Part shown: one piece after another, positions 11,801 to 21,489 of the stretch | Position numbering within the stretch: the stretch's first letter is position 1 | How the letters are laid out: each line of letters begins with the position of its first letter | Assembly: GCA_947247005.1 (NCBI GenBank) | Contig: OX365947.1 | Location: 4,664,530 to 4,728,529, forward strand | Length of the DNA stretch: 64,000 nucleotides | Direction of reading: 5' to 3' | Origin: Spisula solida | Lineage: Eukaryota; Mollusca; Bivalvia; Venerida; Mactridae | The notes under the pieces: generated by a model | What the model saw: the letters and a program-made list of their open reading frames with translations, nothing else | What the model was told of the DNA's origin: nothing | Databases searched by the model: none | Program-made: the position numbers and the translations under genes

Positions 11801-14800
11801 GTGGTTATAAAAACTGAATAAAAATTTCAATGTTAATCTAGCCACTTCGATCTCCGCAAATAGGGCTTATCAGTTACCTGGAAGACGACGTCATTTTGGC
11901 AATGCGTATCAAATGCAAGACATCAAGCTTCGAGCTTTAGAAGCAGATACGATTATATTTTATTAATTGTACGACGTTTTCTTCATCGGTTTTGAACATT
12001 TTACTTGAGACGAACATCAAAATCAATTTTTTGGCCCTTAGCAAAGTTTGAGTAGTATATTAATACGAGGATCATTCAATATTATAATAATGCAAACTAT
12101 CAACTATCCCTAAAACCCTTCAACATAATTTATCGAAATGTTGCATAATACATGTGTCAAATGTGTTTACTATTGTATCACACGGTAAGAGTTTATGTCA
12201 TAATTCGCATTATATATTGATTGACCCGCATATATGTCTAAATGCAACTGATATATAGCTCGATTGTTGTTAACAATGTTAATGAAATATACCCGATCCA
12301 TGTATCTGTACACTGCTTTTAGCGTAGTGTCGTCCACTACAGCATTGAATATCGTGTTTGGTACTGAGCCAAGACATTGAACATCTGTAACAAATTATAT
12401 ATTTATATTGATATCACCGATCATTTGTTTATATTGACATCACCGATCATATGTTTATATTGACATCACCAAACAAATATTTATATTGACATCACCTATC
12501 ATATGTTTATATTGACATCACCGATCATTTGTTTATATTGACATCACCGATCATATCTTTATATTGACATCACCGATCATATCTTTATATTGACATCACC
12601 GATCATATATTTATATTCACATCACCGATCATATGTTTGTATTGACATCACCGATCATATGTTTATATTGACATCACCGATCATATCTTTATATTGACAT
12701 CACCGATCATATGTTTATATTGACATCACCGATCATATGTTTATATTGACATCACCTATCATATGTTTATATTGACATCACCAATCATATGTTTATATTG
12801 ACATCACCGATCATATCTTCATATTGACATCACCAATCATATGTTTATATTGACATCACCAAACAAATATTTATATTGACATCACCAATCATATGTTTAT
12901 GTTGACATCACCGATCATATTATACATTGTTTCGGAAATAAGTCAGAATAAAACAGAGAGACTCCGAAACAGACTAAAAACTATCTATTCGCTGGCTTAG
13001 GATTAGAAGGTCGTAAGTACAAATTCAATATTTTTAGAAAACAAGAAAAAACTGTCTAAAAACTACTCTTTACTAATGGAGAAACAAACTTTTTAAACTT
13101 TAGTTTTGTCAACATGACTATCATGAAAAAGGCTCATAAGAAGGGCCTTGAGATGCAGATTTCAAATATGCATGAGTTTTAATATGTCGTAAGTAGTACG
13201 AACTAATTGGCGCGCATATATTAACAAACGTAAAGTTAATCACAGCCGCGAGACTGATGAGCCTCACAGATTCAAATGTGATCACAGATTATTTAAAGCG
13301 ATTGTTGCATCATATGACGGAACATTCATATTTATAATCACATGAAGTTAACGCAAAGGGATCAGTGCCTTCTGTTAATTACTGGTTCAATACTAAGAAA
13401 AAATGAACTCGAATTATAACTGTCGTGTCCAGGGCCCCGTGGTAGCATGTCGGAAGAGGGGGGGGGATAAATTGTAGAAGTATAGTGGGTTGCCCAGTGA
13501 CCTTAGTTGCAATTTTCTGTGCTAAGACACAATAATTAAGTTGTATCTCACAATTGTATTTATTTTGAATCCTGAAATAAATAGAGTAATGCATTTCCTT
13601 CAGTTTAATAATGACATTGGTTTCATTTACATTGTACGGAATACCGTTAGGGCCAGCATGGTTACACATCAAAATCCAGAGGGCGACAATGCGACAATGC
13701 GACAATGCGACAGCACGATGGCGACAATGCGATAGTACGATGGTGACAATGCGACAACGCGACAGCACGATGGCGACAACACGATGACGACAATGTGACA
13801 ACGCGATAGTACGATCGCGACAATGCGATATGACTATCGCACTGTCGCCATCGCACCATCGCGTTGTCGCATTGTCGCCATCGCACCTTCGTCATCGTAC
13901 CATCGCGTTGTCGCCATCGCACCATCGCGTTGTCGCCATCGCACCATCGCATTGTCGCCATCGCACCGTCGCCCTCCGGATTGTAATGGGTAATCACGAT
14001 GGCCCTAACGGTATTCCGTAACATTGCCCTGTTCCTACATCATCCGGATTGGTCAATATTGATTTCAAAATATAAATATACCCAACATAACTACATTAAT
14101 AAATTTGTTTGGGGTTCCAGAAATAATCAATTAAAATTTATGTAAGCTAGAGTTGTTGCCCTTTGCTTCAAATGTGTATATTGTTTTTCCTCAAAATCAT
14201 GTACTGTCTTAGTTAATACCTGTAAGTATAGCAAATTGCATTTCATTATCTTGAACGGGTATTGTACTATGGACAATGTTAAAGTTTTTGAAGCAAAAAA
14301 GGGACATAAGTAAAACTTCATAAAAGCTAGAATTGTTGTTCTTTGCCAAAGATATGTGTATTATCACTGTCAATAAGTATAGCAAGTTGCATGCGAACAT
14401 GTATTATGGTTTTGGAGTTATGACGTAAACAGATGAAAAGGTAGGAAAATTGGAATCTAACAAAGGGCCATAATTCTTCCAATATATCATCTAGAGTTAT
14501 GTAACTTGCCTAAAATAGTGTACTGTTGTTGTGAGTTTATATTTAAAGTTTGCAGTTGATAAATTCAATGGTTAGGATGTTATTTAGAACAACAGATGAA
14601 AAATGAGGAAAATTTGAAATTTTTAAAGGGCCATAATTCTTCCAATATTGACATTAGAGTTGTGTAACTTGTCATAAATTGTGTATTGTTGCCGTGAGCT
14701 TATGTTTACAGTTTGAAGTCGATACCTACAACGGTTTGCAAGTTATTGAAAAACAAATGAAAAATGTGGACGGACGGGCAGACAGACGGACGTTCTCACT

Positions 14801-17475
14801 GACTTGACATTGTGGGGTTTTCTTTTGTTCATCCTTTTGTTTGTAAAACCACATAAGCAACAATTTGCACCCTGTAAGCAACTGAATGAATAGAATCTAA
14901 ATATAGCCTATTGTTCCACACCCTACAACGTCAAGTGGGCGCGTAAGGACAGACAGACGGACAAACGAACGGACCAGGTGATTACAATAGGGAGCCTAAA
15001 AAAATTGCGGGACCCTAATTATTGTACCTAAAATACCTTTGACACAGATAACTGGACATAAATATTACATTCGTAATAGTATTACTAAAAAAATATTATC
15101 CAATTCGTAATGTACTGACGGATGAATACTAATAGTAGAACTAGTTTAATCAGGTCAGTCACTAGTTTACGTTAGTACGTTGATTACTGCAATTGCAATT
15201 TCTCTTATTAATTTTTAAATTTAATAGAAATTGTATACATATGAGTATAATTATGTCTTAGTGTAGAACGTATTGATTTTAATTTTCAAAATGTTTCAAA
15301 CTCTATAATGCTTTGTTTTGATATTACATTGTTTGTACAGAAGTGACAGACCTGAATAAACGGACTATACCTTATGTATTTATTAGTAAATGTTTAATTT
15401 GTAAGTTAGTTACTTGAAACAATCCGGCGGTAGTAAGTTGTTGGACATAAGGCGGCATACGTTGTTGGGTCACTTTCCATATCCCCGTATAATGCATATC
15501 TTCTACACAGACAGTCTGTGTCATTTGTAACCGCAGGACCTTCATACGTAAAACATAAAAGAAAATATAAAACAATCGCTGGCTTAGAATTAGAAGGTCG
15601 TAAGTCCTTACGATCTTATACGACTCATACATGCATATTTGAAATCTGCATCACACAGCGCATCTTAAGAGCTTATTGTCATGAAGATTGGAACTGGTCA
15701 TGTTGACCAAACCGAAGTTTAAGTCACATTATCTCTCCCAAAACGTTTTTCCCGACCATTCAGTAAATATTCTAAATACAAAGAATTGGGATGTTTGTCA
15801 CAAATGACCTATAATTGACAAAAGAATGTCAGCTATATCTGTCGAAATAGTATGCCAAAAATTACATTTAGTAAAATGTACGGATGACAAATACTAATTT
15901 TGCAAGAGTTGCTCCCCTTTGATTTAAATTACGCATTTATTGTTTACATTTCGTTATTTGAGACTCAACTTACGTGCTCAAAATACACCATTTTGCAGAT
16001 AGGTTGCCAAGTTGTTGCTTTTTGAAAATAGGTATTTAAGACATAAGAGGAATTTAAAAGCTTGTTTTTCCTTAAGAAAAAAGTAGTTTGCAGACAGTTT
16101 TTTCTTGTTTTCTCACAATATCGATTTTGTACTTTCGACTTTCTTATTCTAAGCCAGCGATTTATAAAAACGTTATATAAAGGAGGTATGTAAAATGCTT
16201 GCACATAGACACTCATGCATACTATATAGGCTCACTTCTATTTCAAGATATTTACCTGAACAATTCTGTAAAGATTCACAGCTAACGTTACAAAAACATG
16301 CTACATATTCAGGATTGATGATACACTCATTGCCGTCTGAAAGTCCCCATTGTGAACACGCAACAGCATTGTGACTATCGTTACACATACATACAACTAG
16401 TGGCACTGAAATATGGAATTGTTGTACGCTATGACAAAATATTTATAAAAACAACACCTTCCGGATATGTCCGAGAAACACACAAGAAACAAAGATGAAA
16501 AAGGAGGAAATTGTGAAATTCACAAAGGGTCATAACTCTTTTTAGAGTTATGTATTTTGTCATCAAATAGCGTACCGTTGTCATGAGCTAATGTTCAAAG
16601 TTTGAAGTCGATATCTGCCGTGATTTGCAAGTTATTTTAAAAGCATTGAAAAATAATAAAAATGTGGACGGACAGAAGGACAGACAGACGGGCGGACGGA
16701 CAGACGGGCAGACCGACGGACAGACGGATGGAATACAAGGTGATTACTATAGGGCGCCACAAAGAGTTTTGAGGGTCCTAATAACAGAGTCTGGTAAGTC
16801 AAAAAGCAGGAAAAGAAAAAGCAATGCACATTCATTTTGATAATATTCCGTCGAATTCCGCAGTTAATTGCTCTACCGATTAACTCTATCGGTGGTACTC
16901 GATTGTTTGTCTAGACATCGTGGGTTCCAAGAGGTATTAACCTTTGTGACAAATTGACTAAAGACGATGCATCTACAATCATTGCTCCTGCACCTCTAAG
17001 TAAATTGTCTTGGACAGCAGGTTAGTAAACATCAACCACAAATTGCTTAGGACAACTATAACCATCGTGCATCACGTTGATACTCTGAGTCTGATAATAA
17101 ACAACGTTTAAAGTCTAGGTCCCACTGAGGAATTCCACATCGGCAATGTTCTGCCGATTTCGTCCGATATCACACGATTGATCACAATTCCTTCCGGTAT
17201 CACAAACTGTATCATGACTTCCCCGAAGCTTCCCATAGACCACTCGGAACCTAGCTGTTCCCGAGGTCCTGATTGCTCAGTAATTTTAATCAGGAGTACA
17301 TCGCCGAGGCATAAAATGCTTAGTGTGGCCTAGGCTTAACACTCGGAACAAGATCTCAACAAACACCACTTAAATAATTGTATATTGACTGCAAAAACTA
17401 TAATGACCTAATACAGATAATGGTATAAATAGTCTTACCTTGAATTATACAGATTATAAAACATTTTATAAACAT
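8386..17475 (-). CDS. ShKT-CCP single-pass membrane protein, complete (6 coding exons)
   Basis: The exons are 17475-17439, 16405-16256, 12384-12293, 10990-10873, 9913-9800 and 8864-8386, read on the minus strand. All junctions are GT..AG and the phases agree (1,1,0,1,1), giving 329 residues. Residues 1-19 are a hydrophobic signal peptide. Residues 20-61 form a ShKT-like module (C20, D22, C29, W32, G37, C40, N43-P44, C51, C55, C61). Residues 66-131 are a CCP/sushi module (C66, C98, C114, C131, with the typical GY and W). Residues 152-177 are a transmembrane helix. The tail of about 150 residues is basic and Ser/Thr/Pro-rich with no motif I recognise. The start is supported by an in-frame TGA six bases upstream. 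ShKT modules bind channels or other proteins, and CCP modules mediate adhesion and complement-type recognition. A cell-surface receptor or adhesion role is inference; the function is unknown. Confidence 0.82.
9003..9090 (-). repeat. Degenerate tRNA-derived SINE head
   Basis: On the minus strand, an A-box-like CCAGTGGTCAAGTGG and a B-box-like GGCTCGATCG are spaced as in a tRNA. No acceptor stem pairs, so this is a SINE remnant rather than a tRNA gene. Confidence 0.4.
9306..9709. mobile_element. MITE with ATCTCCCAAAG ends and internal duplication
   Basis: The left end GATCTCCCAAAGTATCTCAA pairs with the right end, whose reverse complement is ATCTCCCGAAGCATCTCAAT. A second copy lies at 28722-28953. 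It sits in intron 5 of the ShKT-CCP gene. Confidence 0.75.
9315..9640. repeat. 163-bp tandem duplication inside the MITE
   Basis: Units 9315-9477 and 9478-9640 differ at about one position (TTTTGTGATAAC versus TTTTGTAATAAC). The near identity indicates a recent duplication. Confidence 0.9.
9800..9913 (-). CDS. ShKT-CCP gene, exon 5 (stalk and transmembrane helix)
   Basis: The acceptor is TTTTACACAG and the donor GTTG|GTAGGC. It encodes an acidic stalk (ITEPLEEISDFEPGVKE), then ATGAAILGTFGIFIIIGVV, the start of the membrane helix. It is 114 bases, phase 1-1. Confidence 0.82.
10873..10990 (-). CDS. ShKT-CCP gene, exon 4 (second half of CCP)
   Basis: The acceptor is GACGTAG and the donor GACA|GTATGT. 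It encodes VQYDCVAGYKHRGY, then TCDYDGNWFW and GNMSCD, supplying Cys 2-4, the GY and the Trp of a CCP module. Exons 3 and 4 together form one 210-base phase 1-1 module. Confidence 0.82.
11112..11141. repeat. AAT trinucleotide microsatellite
   Basis: About eight AAT units. It lies in an intron of the ShKT-CCP gene. Confidence 0.9.
11546..12063. mobile_element. MITE with TAATATACTACTCAAA ends
   Basis: The left end TAATATACTACTCAAAATTT and its inverted right end (reverse complement TAATATACTACTCAAACTTT) extend to about 32 bp with GGGCCAA. The interior is about 520 bp and non-coding. A second copy lies at 28587-29340. It sits in intron 3 of the ShKT-CCP gene. Confidence 0.8.
12293..12384 (-). 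CDS. ShKT-CCP gene, exon 3 (first half of CCP)
   Basis: The acceptor is TTGTTACAG and the donor CGG|GTATAT. It encodes VQCLGSVPNT through AVYRYMDR, supplying Cys 1 of the sushi fold. It ends in phase 0. A 26-bp minisatellite begins only about nine bases upstream of the acceptor. Confidence 0.78.
12393..12926. repeat. 26-bp minisatellite, about 20 copies
   Basis: The unit is TGACATCACCGATCATATGT followed by TTATAT. Variants include CCAATC, CCTATC and AAACAAATA. It lies in intron 2 of the ShKT-CCP gene, immediately upstream (minus-strand sense) of the exon 3 acceptor. Confidence 0.95.
12990..13200. mobile_element. MITE, CGCTGGCTTAGAAT family
   Basis: The left end is CGCTGGCTTAGGATTAGAAG. The interior matches the other family members, including GATGCAGATTTCAAATATGC. 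The right terminus is partly eroded. Confidence 0.75.
13630..14026. mobile_element. Fold-back element: inverted ends plus inverted GACAATGCG repeats
   Basis: The outer ends are inverted copies (ACGGAATACCGTTAGGGCCA on the left and its reverse complement on the right). Inside, 13680-13820 is a tandem run of GACAATGCG-type units, and 13830-13975 is the opposite-strand version (CGCATTGTCGCCATCG). The whole element can therefore fold into a hairpin of about 190 bp. ORFs on both strands (for example 13379-13801 and 13662-14024) are repeat artefacts. Confidence 0.8.
14110..15000. repeat. Dispersed repeat cluster with AAAGGGCCATAATTCTTCC and GACG/GACA tracts
   Basis: The related blocks contain AAGGGCCATAATTCTTCCAA (twice), ATGTAACTTG-like strings and short GACGGACAGACGGACG tracts at about 14769-14793 and 14946-14975. 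A similar block lies at 16440-16790. There is no intact ORF. It resembles a degraded interspersed element whose class I cannot name. Confidence 0.5.
15577..16159. mobile_element. MITE, CGCTGGCTTAGAAT family, interrupted by a TTAA-type MITE
   Basis: The ends CGCTGGCTTAGAATTAGAAG and ATTCTAAGCCAGCG enclose about 580 bp, against about 215 bp in uninterrupted copies. The excess is the element at 15723-16053. It sits in intron 2 of the ShKT-CCP gene. Confidence 0.8.
15723..16053. mobile_element. TTAA-type MITE nested in another MITE
   Basis: It is flanked by TTAA at 15719-15722 and 16054-16057. It begins GTCACATTATCTCTC, close to the GCCACATTATCTCTC ends of the copies at 22158 and 27686. The uninterrupted site (GAAGTTTAAAAAGCTTG) is preserved in the relative at 8135-8351. 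Confidence 0.82.
16256..16405 (-). CDS. ShKT-CCP gene, exon 2 (ShKT-like module)
   Basis: The acceptor is ATTTCAG and the donor TTCAG|GTAAAT. This 150-base symmetric phase 1-1 exon encodes nine cysteines, with CSQWGLSDGNEC and NPEYV matching ShKT spacing. C49 and C61 are additional to, or shifted from, the canonical six. Confidence 0.8.
16440..16790. repeat. Dispersed repeat with GACGGACA tract
   Basis: CACAAAGGGTCATAACTCTT and a GACGGACAGACGGGCGGACG tract at about 16668-16730 relate this block to 14110-15000. The opposed ORFs at 16625-16840 translate only the low-complexity tract. Confidence 0.55.
16858..16950 (+). repeat. Possible degraded tRNA-like SINE head
   Basis: CTCTACCGATTAACTCTATC resembles an A-box region, and GTGGGTTCCAAG a B-box. 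Stem pairing is poor. Confidence 0.25.
17111..17340. mobile_element. MITE with AGGTCCCACTGAG ends
   Basis: The left end AAGTCTAGGTCCCACTGAGG pairs with a right end whose reverse complement is AAGCCTAGGCCACACTAAG. A better copy lies at 53799-54138. It sits in intron 1 of the ShKT-CCP gene. Confidence 0.65.
17439..17475 (-). CDS. ShKT-CCP gene, exon 1 (signal peptide)
   Basis: This is a 37-base coding exon reading MFIKCFIICIIQ and ending in phase 1 at CAAG|GTAAGA, a strong donor. Joining to exon 2 completes a Val codon and continues the hydrophobic signal peptide. It is too short to find by ORF length. The fit of phase, donor and hydrophobicity supports it. Confidence 0.75.
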
Positions 17476-17923
17476 GTTTCAATATAACACGCCTGATCTG
17501 CTAGGAAGCTGAAACTGTCGCAGACTTGTCGCGGATACGGTAGTCAGAAATTACAGAAGGTTTCATTCATTTGCAAGTGTATACATTCTGAAGAACTTAC
17601 TTGGACATTATTGTAATTACTTGTTCAATTTTTATCAATACATCTGAAGTTGTCTTTTATTCCAGCCCAATATTCTTCCACTCCTGGTCGGATCTTTAAT
17701 TGATTTCCGGTGTACATTCAATGGTTGACAGCGTGACATGATACAAACATTGAGAACATTTAACCCTTTCAGTCAATTATATTAATTATATGATAAAAAA
17801 ACGTGTAACATTCTAAGAAACGAAACAATGGCTAAGGCAATTAATACATACTCAGTTAGCAAGATTGCCTACTGTGTATACCCTGGGCCAACATCTTAGT
17901 GTCGATAGATCTAGGATATATAA

Positions 17924-18292
17924 CAGTGTAGCAATACCAAGTTTTGGCTACAGGTCCAAGCCGAATTTTGTCAACATTGGAAAACGAAAATAGCCATAAT
18001 TGTTTTATATCTTCTATGAAATATTCACCACGCTATAATACTTTTTTCAGCAGCTGTTTCGTTTTGTTCAGCAACGAACTACGGTTTCACACGGTGTTGG
18101 CAAAAACGGTCAGCTTAAACTGCTGATAAAGATCTTATATTTCAAGGAAAGCAAATAATTTTCCCCTTAGCATGGCGCATAGGTCATAGAAATCGATAAA
18201 GAAGTAAAATATTTATGGCTATTTTTGTTTTCCAATGTTGACAAATTTTGGCTTGTAACTGTAGCCAAAAATCACGTGGTATTGCTTCACTG
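17924..18292. mobile_element. MITE, CAGTGTAGCAATACC family, copy 1 (5-bp target duplication)
   Basis: Long inverted ends (about 70 bp) start CAGTGTAGCAATACCA. The target duplication TATAA lies at 17919-17923 and 18293-18297. The interior of this 369-bp element is non-coding. Copies 2 and 3 are at 25492 and 48832. Confidence 0.88.
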
Positions 18293-18295
18293 TAT

Positions 18296-19290
18296 AAACA
18301 CCGCCACTAATACTTGACTGGTGTCACTGGTGTAAAAGGTGTGTCGTACCGTATGATTAGATCAATGCCAATGTATAATTAATTAACCTTGAAATGTAAT
18401 CCAATACACTTATATTTGTTAATATAATCGTTCCATTAATTTATTAAACAAATTCTAACACTTAACTAAATGTTAGAGTGGTAAAAAAACTGACAGCCCT
18501 AGAAATACATAATATCAGTTTTTTAGGTTTAACACTGTGATCAGACCAGCATCGATTATGAGACAACTCGGTGCCATGCTGTAGTCCCATTTGAACATAA
18601 ATAACATGTAAACTCTGTCTACAGGTCGTGTTTCATTTAGATCCGACAAATTATGTCCCCTTTTAGACATATTGCTTTGATACTTTGCACACTTGTTCAA
18701 CATTATGACGCCAATACCTACACAGGAGTAGGTAACTGGCAATCATTTTGTTAAAATTATCAGCCCTTTTTTACTTAGAAGCCCTAACCTCAACACTGAA
18801 GATGGTATTGTTGAGTTACGAAGCATTTTGTTTTAGATATTTAATAGTTACACAGTCCTAGCATGGCAATAAGAATAGTGGAGCGCGCTGTTCATGGCCA
18901 GCTCTTGTTCGAGGAAATTATTAAGAAATAATGAGCTGTTTTTGTTAAGAAAATTGTTTTAAGTGCACAAACCTAATGTAATGTATTTGTAGCGCGGTAT
19001 ATGTATGAGGGGGCTATTAGGTACATACAATGGGCCGTTCCTTGACTGGTATTGGTGACACATTAACCAATCTAAACTCAAAATATTTGGACACTCTTTC
19101 GGTTCCATATTTAAACCAGTGTGTCACCTAAACTCATTGTTCGATTTATGTGAAAGACTAAATTACAGCTGTAAAAGTCTTCTCAGACCAACCAAATACA
19201 CAAATACAAACTCGCATTGATTATTTAATATTCTTGAAACATTTCGTATGAATCATACATGCATTATAAAACAAAATCCCACAACACACG
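18296..19290. other. Intergenic DNA between ShKT-CCP gene and SLC16-B
   Basis: No gene is seen. The minus-strand ORF at 18515-18742 has no recognisable domain. The segment around 18590-18680 (TTATGTCCCCTTTTAGAC) may be another degraded interspersed repeat. Confidence 0.4.
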
Positions 19291-19293
19291 ACA

Positions 19294-19813
19294 AGATTTT
19301 ACGGCATAGTGATTGGTGCATCAATACTTTACGGGCATAGTGATTGGTGCATCAAGACTTTACGGGCATAGTGATTGGTGCATCAAGACTTTACGGGCAT
19401 AGTGATTGGTGCATCAAGACTTTACGGGCATAGTGATTGGTGCATCAAGACTTTACGGGCATAGTGATTGGTGCATCAAGACTTTACGGGCATAGTGGTT
19501 GGTGCATCAACACTTTACGGGCATAGTGGTTGGTGCATCAAGACTTTACGGGCATAGTGATTGGTGCATCAAGACTTTACGGGCATAGTGATTGGTGCAT
19601 CAAGACTTTACGGGCATAGTGATTGATGCATCAAGACTTTACGGGCGTAGTGATTGGTGCATCAAGACTTTACGGGCGTAGTGATTGGTGCATCAAGACT
19701 TTACGGGCATAGTGATTGGTGCATCAAGACTTTACGGGCGTAGTGATTGGTGCATCAAAACTTTACGGGCATAGTGATTGGTGCATCAAGACTTAACGGG
19801 CATAGTGATTGGT
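19294..19813. repeat. 31-bp minisatellite, about 17 copies
   Basis: The unit is ACTTTACGGGCATAGTGATT followed by GGTGCATCAAG. It is highly homogeneous with a few G/A variants, suggesting recent expansion. It is intergenic. Confidence 0.95.
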
Positions 19814-20171
19814 GTTCCCTTTTGTACATATGTAATCAATACACCAGTAAAATATAGTTATAGATCTAAAGTCGTTCCCTGTACAGAATAAAAATATAAT
19901 GTAAACACGCAAAACCACCAAAATAATAAGAATAATTAGTATTTCATTCTATGAAATATTTCATTACCTCCAATAACATTTTACGGATTTATTTTTATGA
20001 AGTGTACGTGTATTACTTATTATGTTCAATATGTGCAATGCAAAAACGTTTTTGTTAAGTTCTATCGCCGCCTTTAACAAATTGCATAAAACACTAGGAT
20101 AACAACGTTGGTACAAATCATAATTACTAATCAGTTCATGCCAGAAGAATATTGTTGAATTATACAAACAA

Positions 20172-20215
20172 GAGGGCCCAAAGGGCCCTAGGTCGCTCAC
20201 CTGTTGAACTTGACC
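20172..20215. repeat. Truncated end of the AGAGGGCCC...GCTCACCTG repeat
   Basis: AAGAGGGCCCAAAGGGCCCT and the following TCGCTCACCTG match the left end of the 1.5-kb element at 39612-41149. Confidence 0.6.
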
Positions 20216-20221
20216 TAGATT

Positions 20222-20395
20222 TTCAATATTAGAAAATTTTACAATGACATTTGCATAAAATTCAATATTTGGAAATGTCACAATGCCATTTGCATGAAAT
20301 TCAATATTTGGAAATTTTACAATGCCATTTTCATGAAATTCAACATAAGAAACTTTTACAATGCCATTTGCATGAAATTCAATATTATTTAAATA
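20222..20395. repeat. 39-bp tandem repeat, about 4 copies
   Basis: The unit core is GCATGAAATTCAATATTTGG and AAATTTTACAATGCCATTT, repeated about four times. Confidence 0.8.
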
Positions 20396-21295
20396 TCACA
20401 ATAAGAACTAGACACAATGTCCCTGCCAGATACAATTCTGTAATGATGATATATTATTTTATCAACGAAATTCACCACAACCCGGGAGTGGGCACGGCTT
20501 CAGCAAACTTCTCAAGGCCCGTAGTACAACATAACAATACAAACTTTGAAGCCGTATAAAAAGACAATATGTGATAGTTGTAACTTGGAGAAGACCCATG
20601 ACACAGACATGTGTGATTTTGTTGCGAATTGGACTTAGATACAGCACCATGCTAAAAATGAGTGAACTTTTAAAAAACACCCAGAATGGTAGAGTGGTGA
20701 CGACGCTATATAGTCAACCATGGGCTAATAGGTCTGTATATAAACTGATTTGCTTCAAATCACTGTATTTCCGGAGGTATTCCTGTCTTGGTTTCCATTG
20801 TAATTGCAGTAATGTTTTAGTCAATACCACATGCGTATTATTTTAAAACAACCAAGAGTTGATCGACTAACATACTGTCTGTTTGGATAAGCTAACACGT
20901 CCACTTTTCACAAAACGAATTCTACAAGTCTGAATTCTGTTACATTTACGCCTACGTTTCAACCTTTGTGAAATGCTCATATTACATAATCTTAACTATA
21001 TGAATATAATTCATCAATCACACAATAACACTATGGTGCCTGACCAACCATAACATGATGGTGTCACCATAGGTCCAGGCGTACGACCACCAAGATGGCC
21101 GCCTTGTCATTCGAACATAGACCTGACAGTGCGCATGCGCATTGGTGTTCTGTTCAGATAGTTCAGTGAAAGACATAAAACCCGTACTGCTACTGATTGT
21201 CTGTCCATAGCATATACAAATGTATAAATATCTCCCTGAGCCTGTTCCAAAATGCAACTTTTTATGAATCCTATCTATATTTCAAACTCATCATT

Positions 21296-21489
21296 TCATT
21301 TCTTCGTAGTTATATCCATTTCATAGTCTGACGCGAAGACTCCGCCATTTGCGGTTGATGCTAAATGTTTGTTGGTCTCCCATCTGCTGATCGCTCGTAG
21401 AGGAAAACAAATTGCTCCCGATAAAGCAATGGCAGCTCCGGCAAGATAGAATGCACCACCGTAATCACCCGCTTCGTCTGAGAGAGCTC
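21296..21489 (-). CDS. SLC16-B exon 6 (TM12 and C-terminus)
   Basis: It follows acceptor TATGGTTACAG. It encodes ALSDEAGDYGGAFYLAG, the last helix and a short polar tail ending ITTKK and stop. Confidence 0.88.

Noticed and set aside
13379..14024. Overlapping ORFs on both strands
   Set aside because: They translate the inverted GACAATGCG-type repeats of the fold-back element.
21018..21257. 79-codon minus-strand ORF just after the SLC16-B stop
   Set aside because: It has no recognisable domain and lies in the likely 3' UTR.
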